Assembly: GCF_001688725.2 (NCBI RefSeq)
Contig: NZ_CP015401.2
Span: 3,790,001-3,854,000 of the forward strand
Direction: 5' to 3'
DNA: 64,000 nt
DNA from: Bacteroides caecimuris
Lineage (GTDB): Bacteria; Bacteroidota; Bacteroidia; Bacteroidales; Bacteroidaceae
The notes under the pieces are model-generated. The model ran no database searches. It was not told where the DNA came from and saw only the letters and a program-made list of their open reading frames with translations. Positions 18,600 to 27,712 of this stretch are shown here, one piece after another (position 1 is the first letter of the stretch; the number at the start of each line of letters is the position of its first letter). The translations under genes and the position numbers were made by a program.

Positions 18600-18893
18600 T
18601 TAAATCGTCCGTTCGATACCCCACACAAAGGCGCGCAAGCCTAACTGCTCGGTTTCCAAGTCCATCTTATGCAAGGTATCCAGCAACGGGTCTACCTTCG
18701 TATCTTCCACCACCGTGATGATGGCGGAACACATACTGGGCCATGCATGGCTGCCGTAATGCGGTTCGCCTGTCTTGGAACCGCGTCCCTGCACCCTATC
18801 CAAATACGTAAACCCACGGCAATTCATACGGTCGAGCAATGCTATGATGCGCTCGTAATAAGCCTGGTCGAATGTTATTAATATAGATTTCAT
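18600..18893 (-). CDS. Small P-II-like protein
   Basis: This 97-residue protein has the ferredoxin-like beta-alpha-beta pattern of small P-II-related signalling proteins: MKSILITFDQAYYERIIALLDRM at the start, a glycine-rich loop at about residues 34-48 (VQGRGSKTGEPHYG) in the position of the P-II T-loop, and TVVEDTKVDPLLDTL later. It is the last gene of the RND efflux operon, 15 bp after the pump. Related small P-II-like proteins beside metal or RND pumps are thought to sense a ligand, but the ligand here is unknown. The family call rests on fold pattern and context. Confidence 0.6.
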   Translation of the reverse strand: MKSILITFDQAYYERIIALLDRMNCRGFTYLDRVQGRGSKTGEPHYGSHAWPSMCSAIITVVEDTKVDPLLDTLHKMDLETEQLGLRAFVWGIERTI

Positions 18894-18908
18894 TGCGTTT
18901 CGTTCTAT

Positions 18909-21900
18909 TTATTTCTTAATGATTTCATCTTTATGCAATTGGAAGTACTCATTCATCTCGCGTGCCTGCTTAATCTTGCGGCGTTGGCGGCGAACTCCCA
19001 CACTACCGAAGATACAGTACATCACCGGCACGTAAATCAACGTCAGGATGGTAGAGACTGCCAGACCGCCGATTACGGAAATCGCCATCGGACTCCACAT
19101 CTCCGCTCCCTGTCCCGTGCTGACTGCCATCGGAATCATACCGAGAATGGTCGTAGCAGTGGTCATCAATACCGGACGCAAGCGGCTCTTGCCCGCCGTC
19201 ACCACCGCATTGAGGATGGACTGCCCGCGCTCACGGCAGAGGATGGTGTAGTCGATAAGCACAATACCGTTTTTCACCACAATACCAATCAGCATGATAC
19301 CTCCCAACAGACTCATCACACTCAGCGTAGTGTTGGTGATGAACAACGCCATCAGGATACCGCTCAGCGCAAAGAACACGGAAAGAATCAGAATGAACGG
19401 ATAAGTCAGCGATTCGAACTGTGCCGCCATCACGATGAATACGAGGATGACAATCAGTACACCCAATGTTCCCAAGTCGCGGAACGAATCCTGCTGGTCT
19501 TCGTAGGAACCGGAAATCTGTATCGTCACATCGCCCGGCAAATCCATCTTGTCGATAATCTTATTGCCGGCAGCCACCACGTCGCCCAGCGGAGCACCAG
19601 AGATTACGGCAGAAACGGTCACAATACGTTCGCGGTCTTTACGCTCGATGGTGGGCGGAGCGAAACGTTCGACAACCGTTCCCACATCTTTCACGCGCAC
19701 CGCCTGTCCCTGTGAATTATAGATAAGGATGTTTTCGATGCTTTCCAAGCTGGTACGGTATTCGGGAGCGTAACGCACCTTGATGTCGTACTCGTCACCG
19801 TCCTCACGATATTTGGAAGCTACGGAACCGTTGATACGGTTGCGCAGGAAGGTACCCGCCGTAGAGAGGTTCAATCCGTGCATTGCCAACTTCTCGCGGT
19901 CGAAGTCCACTTGGTATTCGGGCTGGTAGTCGCTACGGCTGATATTGACTTCGGTCACTCCCTTCACGTTGAGCAGCTCGCGTTTAAGGCGTGCCGATAC
20001 GCTGTCGGTCAGTTCCATGTCGTATCCGTAAACCTCGAAGTCGGCGCTTGCCTGAGCAGACATACCACTGTTGCTACCACCGAGAATCACCTGTGCCTTG
20101 CTGAATTCAGGATATGCCTTGAGGTCGTCGCGCATTTCGTCGCAGACGGTTTCCAGCGTCACGTCGCGGTCGCCCGGGTCGACAAGACTGATGTTGAAGG
20201 AGATGATATGCGAACCGTTGTCCTGCATAGACGCCCATGTATTGTCGGAGTCTGCCTGACCTACCGTATAGTTGCACACTTTTATGATGCCTTTATACTT
20301 CGTGCGCCACTGTTCGGTCAGTTTCGCCGAAAGCTCTTGGGCAATCTCCTTGCGCGTACCGATGGGCAACTCTAACTTCACGGCAATACGGGCGTTGTCC
20401 TGTGCGGGGAAGAACTCCGTACCGATACCCTTAGCACACAGCAGACTAAGGAAGAAGAAGGCGATACATCCGAAGATAACCGTCCAGCGATGGCGAACCG
20501 CCCAGTTGAGCATCCTTGCATACCAGACGTCGAGTCCGTCGAGCGTCTTTTCAATCGGAGTAAAGAAGAGCTTGAACATCTTCGACTGCTTCTTCTGCAA
20601 ACGCAGCAACTGCGAACAGAGCATCGGCGTGAGCGACAGTGCCGAAACGGTAGAGATGAACATGATGGCACACATCATCCAACCCAACTGTTTGAAAAGC
20701 ACACCCGACATACCGCTTACCATCGTCAAGGGGAAGAACACGGCAATCATCGTCAGCGTAGAAGCGACTACGGAGATTGCCACCTCGTTCGTACCGTGTA
20801 CTGCCGCCTGTTTGGGGTCGGAACCGCGTTCGATATGGGTCGTCACGTTTTCGAGCACCACAATCGCATCATCCACCACCATACCGATAGCAATGGAAAG
20901 AGACGAAAGGGAGATGATATTAATCGTATTCCCACTGATGGCCAGGTAAATGAACGAGGCAATCAACGAAAGCGGGATGGTGATACAGATAATCAGCGTT
21001 GCGCGCCAGCGTCCCAAGAAGAGGAACACGACGATTACCACGAAGAGCAAGGCATACATGACGGTTTCGGTCAAACTGTCGATGGTGTTGAGGATGTTGT
21101 CGGACGTATCGACGATGACACCGATTTTCACATCGCTCGGCAGGTTCTTCTGAAGTCGGGGCAGTGCTTCCGCCACTTTCTTGGAGATTTCCACCGAATT
21201 GGCGCCCGCCTGCTTCTGCACGATAATCATGGCACCCTTCACACCGTTGTTATAGGTCTCCTGTGCACGCTCTTCCACAGAATCGACGATGCGTGCCACA
21301 TCGCGCAAAAAGACATTCGCCCCATTATACGTACCTACCACTACATCTGCCAACTGGCGGGAGTCGTCGAACTCTCCTTCTACACGCAACGCGTATGTTT
21401 CACTACCGATATCGAAGTTACCACCGGGGATGTTCCTGTTCTCGGCACCGATGATGGAACTGATGGTTTCGATGGTCAGGTGATAGGCTTCCAATTTATT
21501 GGGGTCGCAATAGACCTGAATCTCACGCTGCGGTGCACCACTGATAGACACGGTTCCGACTCCCGGAATACGCGCCAGCGGGTTTACCACACGGTCGTCC
21601 AATATCTTATAAAGCGCTGACTGACTTTCATTGGCCTGTACGGAAAGTAACACGATCGGAATCATGTCCGTACTAAATTTGAAGATGATCGGATTCTCGA
21701 CGTCATCGGGAAGCTGCGAACTTACCATGTCGAGTTTATCACGCACATCATTAGTCAGAACGTCAATATCGTTACCAAACTCGAACTCCAATGTAATCAA
21801 TGACATATTCTCGGAAGAACGAGAGGTAATATGTTTCAGGTTACTCACCGCGTTCAAGGTATTTTCAAGCGGGCGAGTCACATTATTTTCTATATCCGAG

Positions 21901-22067
21901 GCACTTGCGCCGGGATAAGCGGTCATTACCATGATTGTATTCGTATCAATGTCCGGATACAAGTCGATAGGTAACTTGGACAAAGAGAAAAGACCAAAAA
22001 TCACCACTGCCAGGAAGCAGAGGGAGGTCATAATCGGTTTCTTAACCGCACCTTCGTATAAACTCAT
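18909..22067 (-). CDS. RND family multidrug efflux pump, inner-membrane subunit
   Basis: A 1052-residue HAE1-type RND transporter (AcrB/MexB-like). It has the N-terminal transmembrane helix followed by the porter domain with DLYPDIDTNTIMV, TM2-6 including GMVVDDAIVVLENV with the proton-relay Asp pair near residue 405, a second porter half, and the mirrored TM block with GIVVKNGIVLIDY. Full length for the family. It exports drugs, bile-like compounds or lipophilic toxins driven by the proton gradient, together with the adaptor and TolC-like proteins encoded just upstream. The substrate is not predictable here. Confidence 0.93.
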   Translation of the reverse strand: MSLYEGAVKKPIMTSLCFLAVVIFGLFSLSKLPIDLYPDIDTNTIMVMTAYPGASASDIENNVTRPLENTLNAVSNLKHITSRSSENMSLITLEFEFGNDIDVLTNDVRDKLDMVSSQLPDDVENPIIFKFSTDMIPIVLLSVQANESQSALYKILDDRVVNPLARIPGVGTVSISGAPQREIQVYCDPNKLEAYHLTIETISSIIGAENRNIPGGNFDIGSETYALRVEGEFDDSRQLADVVVGTYNGANVFLRDVARIVDSVEERAQETYNNGVKGAMIIVQKQAGANSVEISKKVAEALPRLQKNLPSDVKIGVIVDTSDNILNTIDSLTETVMYALLFVVIVVFLFLGRWRATLIICITIPLSLIASFIYLAISGNTINIISLSSLSIAIGMVVDDAIVVLENVTTHIERGSDPKQAAVHGTNEVAISVVASTLTMIAVFFPLTMVSGMSGVLFKQLGWMMCAIMFISTVSALSLTPMLCSQLLRLQKKQSKMFKLFFTPIEKTLDGLDVWYARMLNWAVRHRWTVIFGCIAFFFLSLLCAKGIGTEFFPAQDNARIAVKLELPIGTRKEIAQELSAKLTEQWRTKYKGIIKVCNYTVGQADSDNTWASMQDNGSHIISFNISLVDPGDRDVTLETVCDEMRDDLKAYPEFSKAQVILGGSNSGMSAQASADFEVYGYDMELTDSVSARLKRELLNVKGVTEVNISRSDYQPEYQVDFDREKLAMHGLNLSTAGTFLRNRINGSVASKYREDGDEYDIKVRYAPEYRTSLESIENILIYNSQGQAVRVKDVGTVVERFAPPTIERKDRERIVTVSAVISGAPLGDVVAAGNKIIDKMDLPGDVTIQISGSYEDQQDSFRDLGTLGVLIVILVFIVMAAQFESLTYPFILILSVFFALSGILMALFITNTTLSVMSLLGGIMLIGIVVKNGIVLIDYTILCRERGQSILNAVVTAGKSRLRPVLMTTATTILGMIPMAVSTGQGAEMWSPMAISVIGGLAVSTILTLIYVPVMYCIFGSVGVRRQRRKIKQAREMNEYFQLHKDEIIKK

Positions 22068-22074
22068 GTTATTT

Positions 22075-22180
22075 TATTTAAAAGCCTCTCCCCGCTCCTC
22101 TCCCCAAGAAGAGGAAGCCGGAAGATCGTTTTGAAATCAGGTTAATTAATAAAAGCATTGGGAAAGGTACTGGATACCTC
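22075..22180. repeat. Hairpin in the adaptor-pump spacer
   Basis: The 113-bp gap between the adaptor stop and pump start contains CCTCTCC twice and an AGAGGAAGCCGG stretch (22086-22123) that can pair with it in part. It resembles the short G-rich hairpin repeats common in Bacteroides spacers and could dampen or balance expression inside the operon. Confidence 0.35.
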
Positions 22181-23209
22181 TTATTTGGAAGAGGCTTCCA
22201 CCTCTACTTCCATACCGTTTACCAAACGTGACTGTCCGGCAACTACCACCCGTGAGTGATCCGGTACGCCGGATTTCAACTCATACTCCGTACCCATGCG
22301 CCTACCTAGTTCGACCTTATTATAAGATACCTTACCGTCTTTATAAACAAATACATAACGGTCGCCGGAACCTGCCTGTTTGACGATTGCCAAATCGGGA
22401 ACAACGACGTTTTCCGATGTACCGAAGTTCAATGTCGCACGGGCAAACATTCCCGGACGCACACGCTGGTCTTTATTATCCAGTCTGATCTCTACCTGGA
22501 ATGTACGGGTAGCGGCATCTATGGTAGGGTAAATCAGATGGATGGTTCCTGTAAATACTTCATCGCCATATACATCGAGTTTCACATCGACAGGAGTACC
22601 TTTCTTCACTTTCGTGAAGTAGGTTTCGGACACGTTAATCAGTAGTTTTACGGGAGTGATCTGTTCTACTACAAGTACGGGTGTGCCACCGCTGTACATA
22701 TCGCCGTTATCATAGTTGCGTGCAGTGACTACACCATTGATAGGGCTTTGCAAAGAGGTATTCTCCAGCAGATTCTTATAAGCGGTTTTCTTCACATCGA
22801 GTTGCATCTTCGAAGCATCCCATTCTGATTTGGAGGCACCTCCCACTTTATATAATTCATCGATACGGTTGAATTCTATTTCCTGATTATCCAGTTGCAG
22901 TTTCGTCTGCTTCAGGTTAGCTGCATCCATCTGCACCAGTTTCTGGCCTTTGGATACGCGGTCGCCCACTTCCACAAAAATCCGGTCGATACGTACGGGG
23001 GACGAAGGGGCTATATTGTTCTTTACCTCAGCTTCCACCGTTGCTGTGTAATCTTGTATTTGATCTACGGGACGGGCTGTTACGTCTGCCAGCTTCACAA
23101 TGGGCTTCGCGTCTACATGTTCTTCCGTAGCCGCTTTGTCTTTTCCACCTGTACATGAGCCCATACACACAGTGAACAGCAGGGCTACCAATTGGATACT
23201 TCTTTTCAT
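22181..23209 (-). CDS. RND efflux periplasmic adaptor (membrane fusion protein)
   Basis: A 342-residue lipoprotein adaptor of the AcrA/MexA type. The signal ends CMGSCTGGK with the lipobox Cys at about residue 19. Domains in order: barrel-sandwich first half (VEAEVKNNIAPSSPVRIDRI), alpha-hairpin (residues about 100-140), second lipoyl half (LQSPINGVVTARN), beta-barrel, and membrane-proximal domain (VVVAGQSRLVNGMEV). It links the pump encoded downstream with the TolC-like channel encoded upstream. Confidence 0.92.
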   Translation of the reverse strand: MKRSIQLVALLFTVCMGSCTGGKDKAATEEHVDAKPIVKLADVTARPVDQIQDYTATVEAEVKNNIAPSSPVRIDRIFVEVGDRVSKGQKLVQMDAANLKQTKLQLDNQEIEFNRIDELYKVGGASKSEWDASKMQLDVKKTAYKNLLENTSLQSPINGVVTARNYDNGDMYSGGTPVLVVEQITPVKLLINVSETYFTKVKKGTPVDVKLDVYGDEVFTGTIHLIYPTIDAATRTFQVEIRLDNKDQRVRPGMFARATLNFGTSENVVVPDLAIVKQAGSGDRYVFVYKDGKVSYNKVELGRRMGTEYELKSGVPDHSRVVVAGQSRLVNGMEVEVEASSK

Positions 23210-23242
23210 ATTCCTTACTTGTAATTTTTTAATTGTCTATCT

Positions 23243-24589
23243 TTATTCTTTTCCCAAAACCTGATCGAGGTCTGCCTTAGCAACCAAGTAATCGTATATG
23301 GACTGATTATAGGTGAGTTGTGCCTGTGTCAGCGACACTTGGGAACTGTTCAGTTCGAGCACCGTGCCCTTACCTACATCATAACGTTTTTCGGCAATCA
23401 CTACCGCTTTCTTTGCCTGCATCACATTTTCCTTATTGCTGACCACCTGCTCTGTGCTGGCACTCATGTTGTTACGACAACTGACAATCTGCATATTCAA
23501 CTGTCTTTCCGTATCAATACGGTTCCAATCGAGCTGGCGCATCTGTATACGGGCAGATTTCACTTTCGTGAAGTTGCTTGCCTTATATAAAGGTATGCTA
23601 AGATTGAACATCAGGTTGGAACTGTTGCTCCAGTTATAATCCAAGAAATTGATGTTCGGATTATACAAAGACTGATATTTGTAGGAGAAGCTCATGGAAA
23701 GAGTCGGTATGAAGTTCGCTTTCAAGGACTTTACGTTCTTTTCAAGCAACTTCATGTTCAAGTCCAACTGCTTCATGGTGGTATTGTTGTCCAGATTGAT
23801 ATTCTCTTCTTTCAACTGGTTGGCAAACATCGCCGTTTCATAGTTGGTCAGACTATCGTTAATTTTTATCTCCACATCGGCTGTAATACCCATCAGGACT
23901 TTCAACTGCAACTTAGCCAAAGTCACCGCATTAGCAGCCGAAATCAAGTTTGGCTTAATGCTGCGCATCTGCACTTCCGCACTGATCTTGTCATATTCGC
24001 TCACAGTTCCCTGCTGATATTTGGCATTCACTACATTGTAGTTATCTTCTGCCAGTTTATAACTGCCTTGAAGCACTTCATAACTGTCCTGCGCAAGCAT
24101 CAACTGATAATAAGCCTTGCTTACCTGATTCACGAGATCCAGTCGGGAAGCGCGTGACTTCTCTACTGCCAGTTCAATATCCGTCTTTGTCATCGACATG
24201 GCACGGTAAACGCCTGGCACAAAGAGTGGCAGATTAATGCTCAGTCCTGCATTAGCGGTGTTCGTACCGTCTTGTCCCATCTTGAACGACATATCGTTCA
24301 ATTTCATTTCAGCCGCTTTAATAGTATGATCTAGCGCGCCGGTAATGCTAGCTTCCGGCAACAGATTTTGCCAAGCTTCTTTGCCGGCCACTTTCTTTAA
24401 AGCGATTTCTTCTTCTGCCACTTTGATTGTCGGATTCTCATCCAATGCAATTTCCAGGGCTTTGTCTAAGGTTAAGGTCAGGATATTCTTCTCCGCCTGT
24501 GTGTCTTGCGCCTTTGCAAAACCAAATGCACAGAGTGCCACAGCTACCAGAAGAATCTTCTTACCTGTCAATCTTCTCATCTTGTCCAT
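23243..24589 (-). CDS. TolC-like outer-membrane efflux protein
   Basis: This 448-residue exported protein has a signal peptide (VALCAFGFAKAQD, cut near residue 27) and two repeats of long coiled-coil alpha-hairpins with short beta-strands, the outer-membrane efflux (OEP) layout. It forms the trimeric exit duct of the tripartite pump. It is the second gene of the operon, 54 bp after the regulator and 33 bp before the adaptor. Confidence 0.92.
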   Translation of the reverse strand: MDKMRRLTGKKILLVAVALCAFGFAKAQDTQAEKNILTLTLDKALEIALDENPTIKVAEEEIALKKVAGKEAWQNLLPEASITGALDHTIKAAEMKLNDMSFKMGQDGTNTANAGLSINLPLFVPGVYRAMSMTKTDIELAVEKSRASRLDLVNQVSKAYYQLMLAQDSYEVLQGSYKLAEDNYNVVNAKYQQGTVSEYDKISAEVQMRSIKPNLISAANAVTLAKLQLKVLMGITADVEIKINDSLTNYETAMFANQLKEENINLDNNTTMKQLDLNMKLLEKNVKSLKANFIPTLSMSFSYKYQSLYNPNINFLDYNWSNSSNLMFNLSIPLYKASNFTKVKSARIQMRQLDWNRIDTERQLNMQIVSCRNNMSASTEQVVSNKENVMQAKKAVVIAEKRYDVGKGTVLELNSSQVSLTQAQLTYNQSIYDYLVAKADLDQVLGKE

Positions 24590-24643
24590 AAACTGAATTC
24601 TTATTTAATCTTACTTGTTTGTCAATAAAACCTCACTCTTGCT

Positions 24644-25294
24644 TTAATCTGCGATGCGGTTCTTACGATATTCTTGTATAAAGTCTTCCAATACCTTTGC
24701 TCCTTTTTCGGTAGAAATGCCGCGTATATAAGTAAACATAATGGATTCGTACACTTCAATAAAAGGATATTCATTGCAGATATCCGTATTCAAAAGTACG
24801 TCAAACTGCTCTCGTACCAGCAAATTGACGATAGCGAAGTTCACATCCGAACGAAAGATGCCCTGCTCTACTCCCGTCTTGAAAAAGGACATCGTTTTCT
24901 GCGAATCGCTGTCCTGCCGGTTCTTCATCATCTCATGTATCTTCGGATATTTCTTGATGTCTTCAAAAAAGCGTTTATTCGTCTGATGGAACATCTCAAT
25001 ACTTTTCTGAAAGACTGCAAGTATTACCTCTAACACATTGTGCGACTGTTCAAAGACTTCCTGCAAATACTTATCTCTTTCTGCCTGTGCCTTCAGTATG
25101 CATTCTTTCAACAACGATTCTTTATCCGAAAAGACTTCATAAAGGGTACGTTTGGAGATTCCTAATGCTGCTGCAATGTCGTCCATCGTAATGCTCTTGA
25201 TGCCTTGTGAAGTAAAAGCTTCTGTTGCTGCCGTTATGATCCGTTCTCTTAACTCTACCCGTTGGGAAGCGTCTTTTCCATGCTCTGCCATCAT
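24644..25294 (-). CDS. TetR/AcrR family transcriptional regulator
   Basis: A 216-residue repressor-type protein. Residues about 17-63 are the TetR DNA-binding domain (ERIITAATEAFTSQGIKSIT, then IAAALGISKRTLYEVFSDKE as helix-turn-helix). The C-terminal helical domain would bind an inducer. As first gene of the efflux operon it probably represses its own promoter and so the pump, with derepression by a pump substrate; this is inferred from the usual arrangement. A second ATG one codon downstream is equally possible as start. Confidence 0.92.
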   Translation of the reverse strand: MMAEHGKDASQRVELRERIITAATEAFTSQGIKSITMDDIAAALGISKRTLYEVFSDKESLLKECILKAQAERDKYLQEVFEQSHNVLEVILAVFQKSIEMFHQTNKRFFEDIKKYPKIHEMMKNRQDSDSQKTMSFFKTGVEQGIFRSDVNFAIVNLLVREQFDVLLNTDICNEYPFIEVYESIMFTYIRGISTEKGAKVLEDFIQEYRKNRIAD

Positions 25295-25339
25295 CCGTTT
25301 TTCTATTTTATTAAAATGCAGTTTTTCGTTTTCTTTTCA

Positions 25340-25352
25340 TTTCCAAAGGAAA
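25340..25352. promoter_or_regulatory. Candidate TetR operator
   Basis: TTTCCAAAGGAAA is a perfect 13-bp palindrome around its central base, starting 8 bp downstream of the -7 box of the efflux operon and so lying close to the expected transcription start, where a repressor would block. It is shorter than most TetR sites. Confidence 0.3.
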
Positions 25353-25359
25353 AACGGAA

Positions 25360-25391
25360 CAAAGATATATAGAAAACTTAATTAAGAAATC
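25360..25391 (-). promoter_or_regulatory. Promoter of the tetR-efflux operon
   Basis: On the minus strand the -7 box is TATCTTTG (25360-25367), an exact match. The -33 region reads GATT at 20 bp or TTTC at 18 bp, a weak match, in keeping with a regulated promoter. Confidence 0.6.
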
Positions 25392-25560
25392 AAGTTTCCA
25401 TCTATTTATAATGCATTTGGGAATTATTATCATTCAGGAGAGTGAAATGAAAACAAGTGTTAATGGGAGATATGGAACAAATACACACTTCTTCCGTTAA
25501 TAAACAGTAAATCTACTCATGACAAAAACAAGCTCCTATCCCGACCGTTACGAATTATAT

Positions 25561-25568
25561 TACCTTTG
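25561..25568 (+). promoter_or_regulatory. Promoter -7 box of the mutS-like gene
   Basis: TACCTTTG is an exact match. The -33 region is not recognisable. The ATG at 25590 lies 22 bp downstream, which rules out the in-frame TTG at 25566 as start because it overlaps this box. Confidence 0.6.
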
Positions 25569-25589
25569 TGCAAAAGAAGTAAAATTGTC

Positions 25590-27410
25590 ATGGAAAAACT
25601 AGCACAAATCATTACCACATATCAGCAAATCATTCAGAAAGCAGAACTGGAGTTACAAAATACCCGGAAACGTATCTATTACATTAGCCTTCTCCGGCTT
25701 ATCTTATTCGTAGGAGCCGTAGCAAATGCCATCATTTTCTGGTCTGACGGTTGGCTTTACCTCTCTGCGTTCGCTATCCTACCCTTTATCCTATTCATTT
25801 GGTTAGTAAAACGCCATAATTTCTGGTTTTACCGAAAAGACTTTCTGAAAAAGAAAATAGAAATCAACGAGCAGGAACTACGTGCCATGCAATATGATTT
25901 TTCCGATTTCGACGATGGAAAAGAATTCATTAACCCGGCTCACCTCTACACGCTTGATCTGGATGTATTTGGCGAACACTCTCTTTTCCAATATATCAAT
26001 CGCACCGCAACTCCTATCGGCAAGCAGCATCTTGCAAACTGGTTCAATGTACATCTGGAAAATAAAGTGGCTATTGAACACCGCCAGGAAGCCATCCGGG
26101 AATTATCCGCAGATTTGGAATATCGTCAACAAATCCGCATACTTGGATCGCTCTATAAAGGAAAACCTGCCGATACTACCGAAATAAAAGAATGGGCAAC
26201 CAGTCCGAGTTATTATCGGAAACGCACACTTTTGCGTATTCTCCCAACTGCGGTAACAGTCATCAACATCCTATGTATAAGTTTAGCTATGTTAGACATT
26301 ATCTCGGCTAGCATTGCAGGAGGAGTATTTGTTAGCTTTGTATTATTCAGCACTATTTTCTCCAAAGGGATCACCAAACTACAAACAACCTACGGAGAAA
26401 AGTTGCAGATTCTTTCGACATACGCCGACCAAATACTACTCACTGAACAAAAAGAAATGCACAGTCACATACTGCAAGAGTTAAAAGTGGACCTTACAAG
26501 TCAAAATCAAACTGCTTCTCAAGCAGTCCGCCAGCTCTCTAATCGGATGAATGCGCTCGACCAACGAAGCAATCTACTAATAAGCACTATACTCAACGGA
26601 CTGATATTTTGGGAGCTACGCCAAGTGATGCGAATCGAGAAGTGGAAAGACATTCATGCATCCGACCTACCCCGTTGGATAGAAACAATCGGAGAAATAG
26701 ATGCCTATTGTTCCCTGGCAACATTTGCATATAATCATCCGAATTATATCTACCCCACTATCACCGCTCAATCTTTCCACCTACAAGCTGAAGCTTTGGG
26801 ACACCCTCTGATGGATCGCAACAAATGTGTACGCAACGGTATAGACATTGAAAAACGTCCTTTCTTTATTATAATCACAGGCGCCAATATGGCAGGCAAA
26901 AGTACTTATTTACGTACTGTAGGAGTAAACTATCTACTGGCATGTATAGGAGCCCCCGTTTGGGCAAAGCAAATGAAAATATATCCGGCCCGACTCGTTA
27001 CCAGTCTTCGAACCAGCGACTCCTTAGCTGACAACGAATCTTATTTCTTTGCAGAACTCAAGCGACTTAAATTAATCATAGATAAGCTTGAAGCAGGAGA
27101 AGAACTTTTCATCATCCTCGATGAAATATTGAAAGGAACAAACTCCATAGATAAACAGAAAGGTTCTTTTGCTCTTATCAAACAATTCATGCACATGAAC
27201 GCCAATGGCATCATTGCCACCCATGACTTGTTATTAGGGACTTTAATAGACTCCTTCTCACTAAATATCCAGAATTACTGTTTCGAAGCTGACATTACGA
27301 ACAATGAACTCCGTTTCTCATATCAAATAAGAAACGGAGTTGCTCAAAATATGAACGCCTGCTTCTTAATGAAGAAAATGGGAATCGCCGTTATTGACAA
27401 GGAAGAATGA
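25590..27410 (+). CDS. Membrane-anchored MutS-like ATPase
   Basis: A 606-residue protein with the C-terminal ATPase of the MutS family but no mismatch-recognition domain. Two transmembrane helices lie at residues about 30-75 (LLRLILFVGAVANAIIFW, then LYLSAFAILPFILFIWLV), another hydrophobic pair near 215-260. The ATPase has Walker A TGANMAGKSTYLRT (about residue 430), DNESYFFAEL, Walker B IILDEILKGTNS, and THDLLL. Many Bacteroidota carry such proteins, often annotated simply as MutS; the true role is not known and canonical mismatch repair is unlikely. It is a single gene. An 80-bp decayed copy of its 3' end lies at 38180-38259. Confidence 0.8.
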   Translation: MEKLAQIITTYQQIIQKAELELQNTRKRIYYISLLRLILFVGAVANAIIFWSDGWLYLSAFAILPFILFIWLVKRHNFWFYRKDFLKKKIEINEQELRAMQYDFSDFDDGKEFINPAHLYTLDLDVFGEHSLFQYINRTATPIGKQHLANWFNVHLENKVAIEHRQEAIRELSADLEYRQQIRILGSLYKGKPADTTEIKEWATSPSYYRKRTLLRILPTAVTVINILCISLAMLDIISASIAGGVFVSFVLFSTIFSKGITKLQTTYGEKLQILSTYADQILLTEQKEMHSHILQELKVDLTSQNQTASQAVRQLSNRMNALDQRSNLLISTILNGLIFWELRQVMRIEKWKDIHASDLPRWIETIGEIDAYCSLATFAYNHPNYIYPTITAQSFHLQAEALGHPLMDRNKCVRNGIDIEKRPFFIIITGANMAGKSTYLRTVGVNYLLACIGAPVWAKQMKIYPARLVTSLRTSDSLADNESYFFAELKRLKLIIDKLEAGEELFIILDEILKGTNSIDKQKGSFALIKQFMHMNANGIIATHDLLLGTLIDSFSLNIQNYCFEADITNNELRFSYQIRNGVAQNMNACFLMKKMGIAVIDKEE

Positions 27411-27712
27411 AGGTGTACCTGCAAAAATTCAATCACAAAGGTAATGTGACCTACATGGCACTAAAATGACACTTAAATGGTACTATATTTTCATTTATTA
27501 ACCAATTATTAATATACACATATGCTATTAATTACTATTTTTACAATCGTATTCAAGATAACCTTTGGTTGATGTGAAACTAAGGAAACATTTCAAATCT
27601 GTCTAATACATCTTTAGTATACTTCTAGCATTTATTAAACAGATACAGAAACTTTCTTTAGTGTCTATTTGTAACCAATTTTATTTATATCATTAACTTA
27701 TTTTTAATACTT
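27411..27712. other. Spacer before the polysaccharide locus
   Basis: An AT-rich 302-bp stretch. AACCTTTG (27560-27567) is seven of eight to the -7 consensus and could start the downstream operon with a leader of about 140 nt. On the minus strand an exact -7 box lies at 27436-27443. No gene is supported; the 20-codon frame at 27407-27469 has no visible similarity to anything. Confidence 0.4.
27436..27466 (-). promoter_or_regulatory. Promoter-like site antisense to the mutS-like gene
   Basis: On the minus strand TACCTTTG (27436-27443) is an exact -7 box, with TTTT in place of TTTG 19 bp upstream (27463-27466). A transcript from here would run antisense into the 3' end of the mutS-like gene. 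No partner gene on this strand follows for 2 kb. Confidence 0.3.

Noticed and set aside
18933..21620. Long plus-strand frames opposite the RND pump and TolC genes
   Set aside because: They mirror GC-biased codons of conserved membrane-protein genes and are rich in His/Arg, typical of antisense shadows.
27407..27469. Short 20-codon frame overlapping the mutS-like stop
   Set aside because: It has an ATGA overlap, but no recognisable sequence and it lies over a promoter-like site; too short to support.
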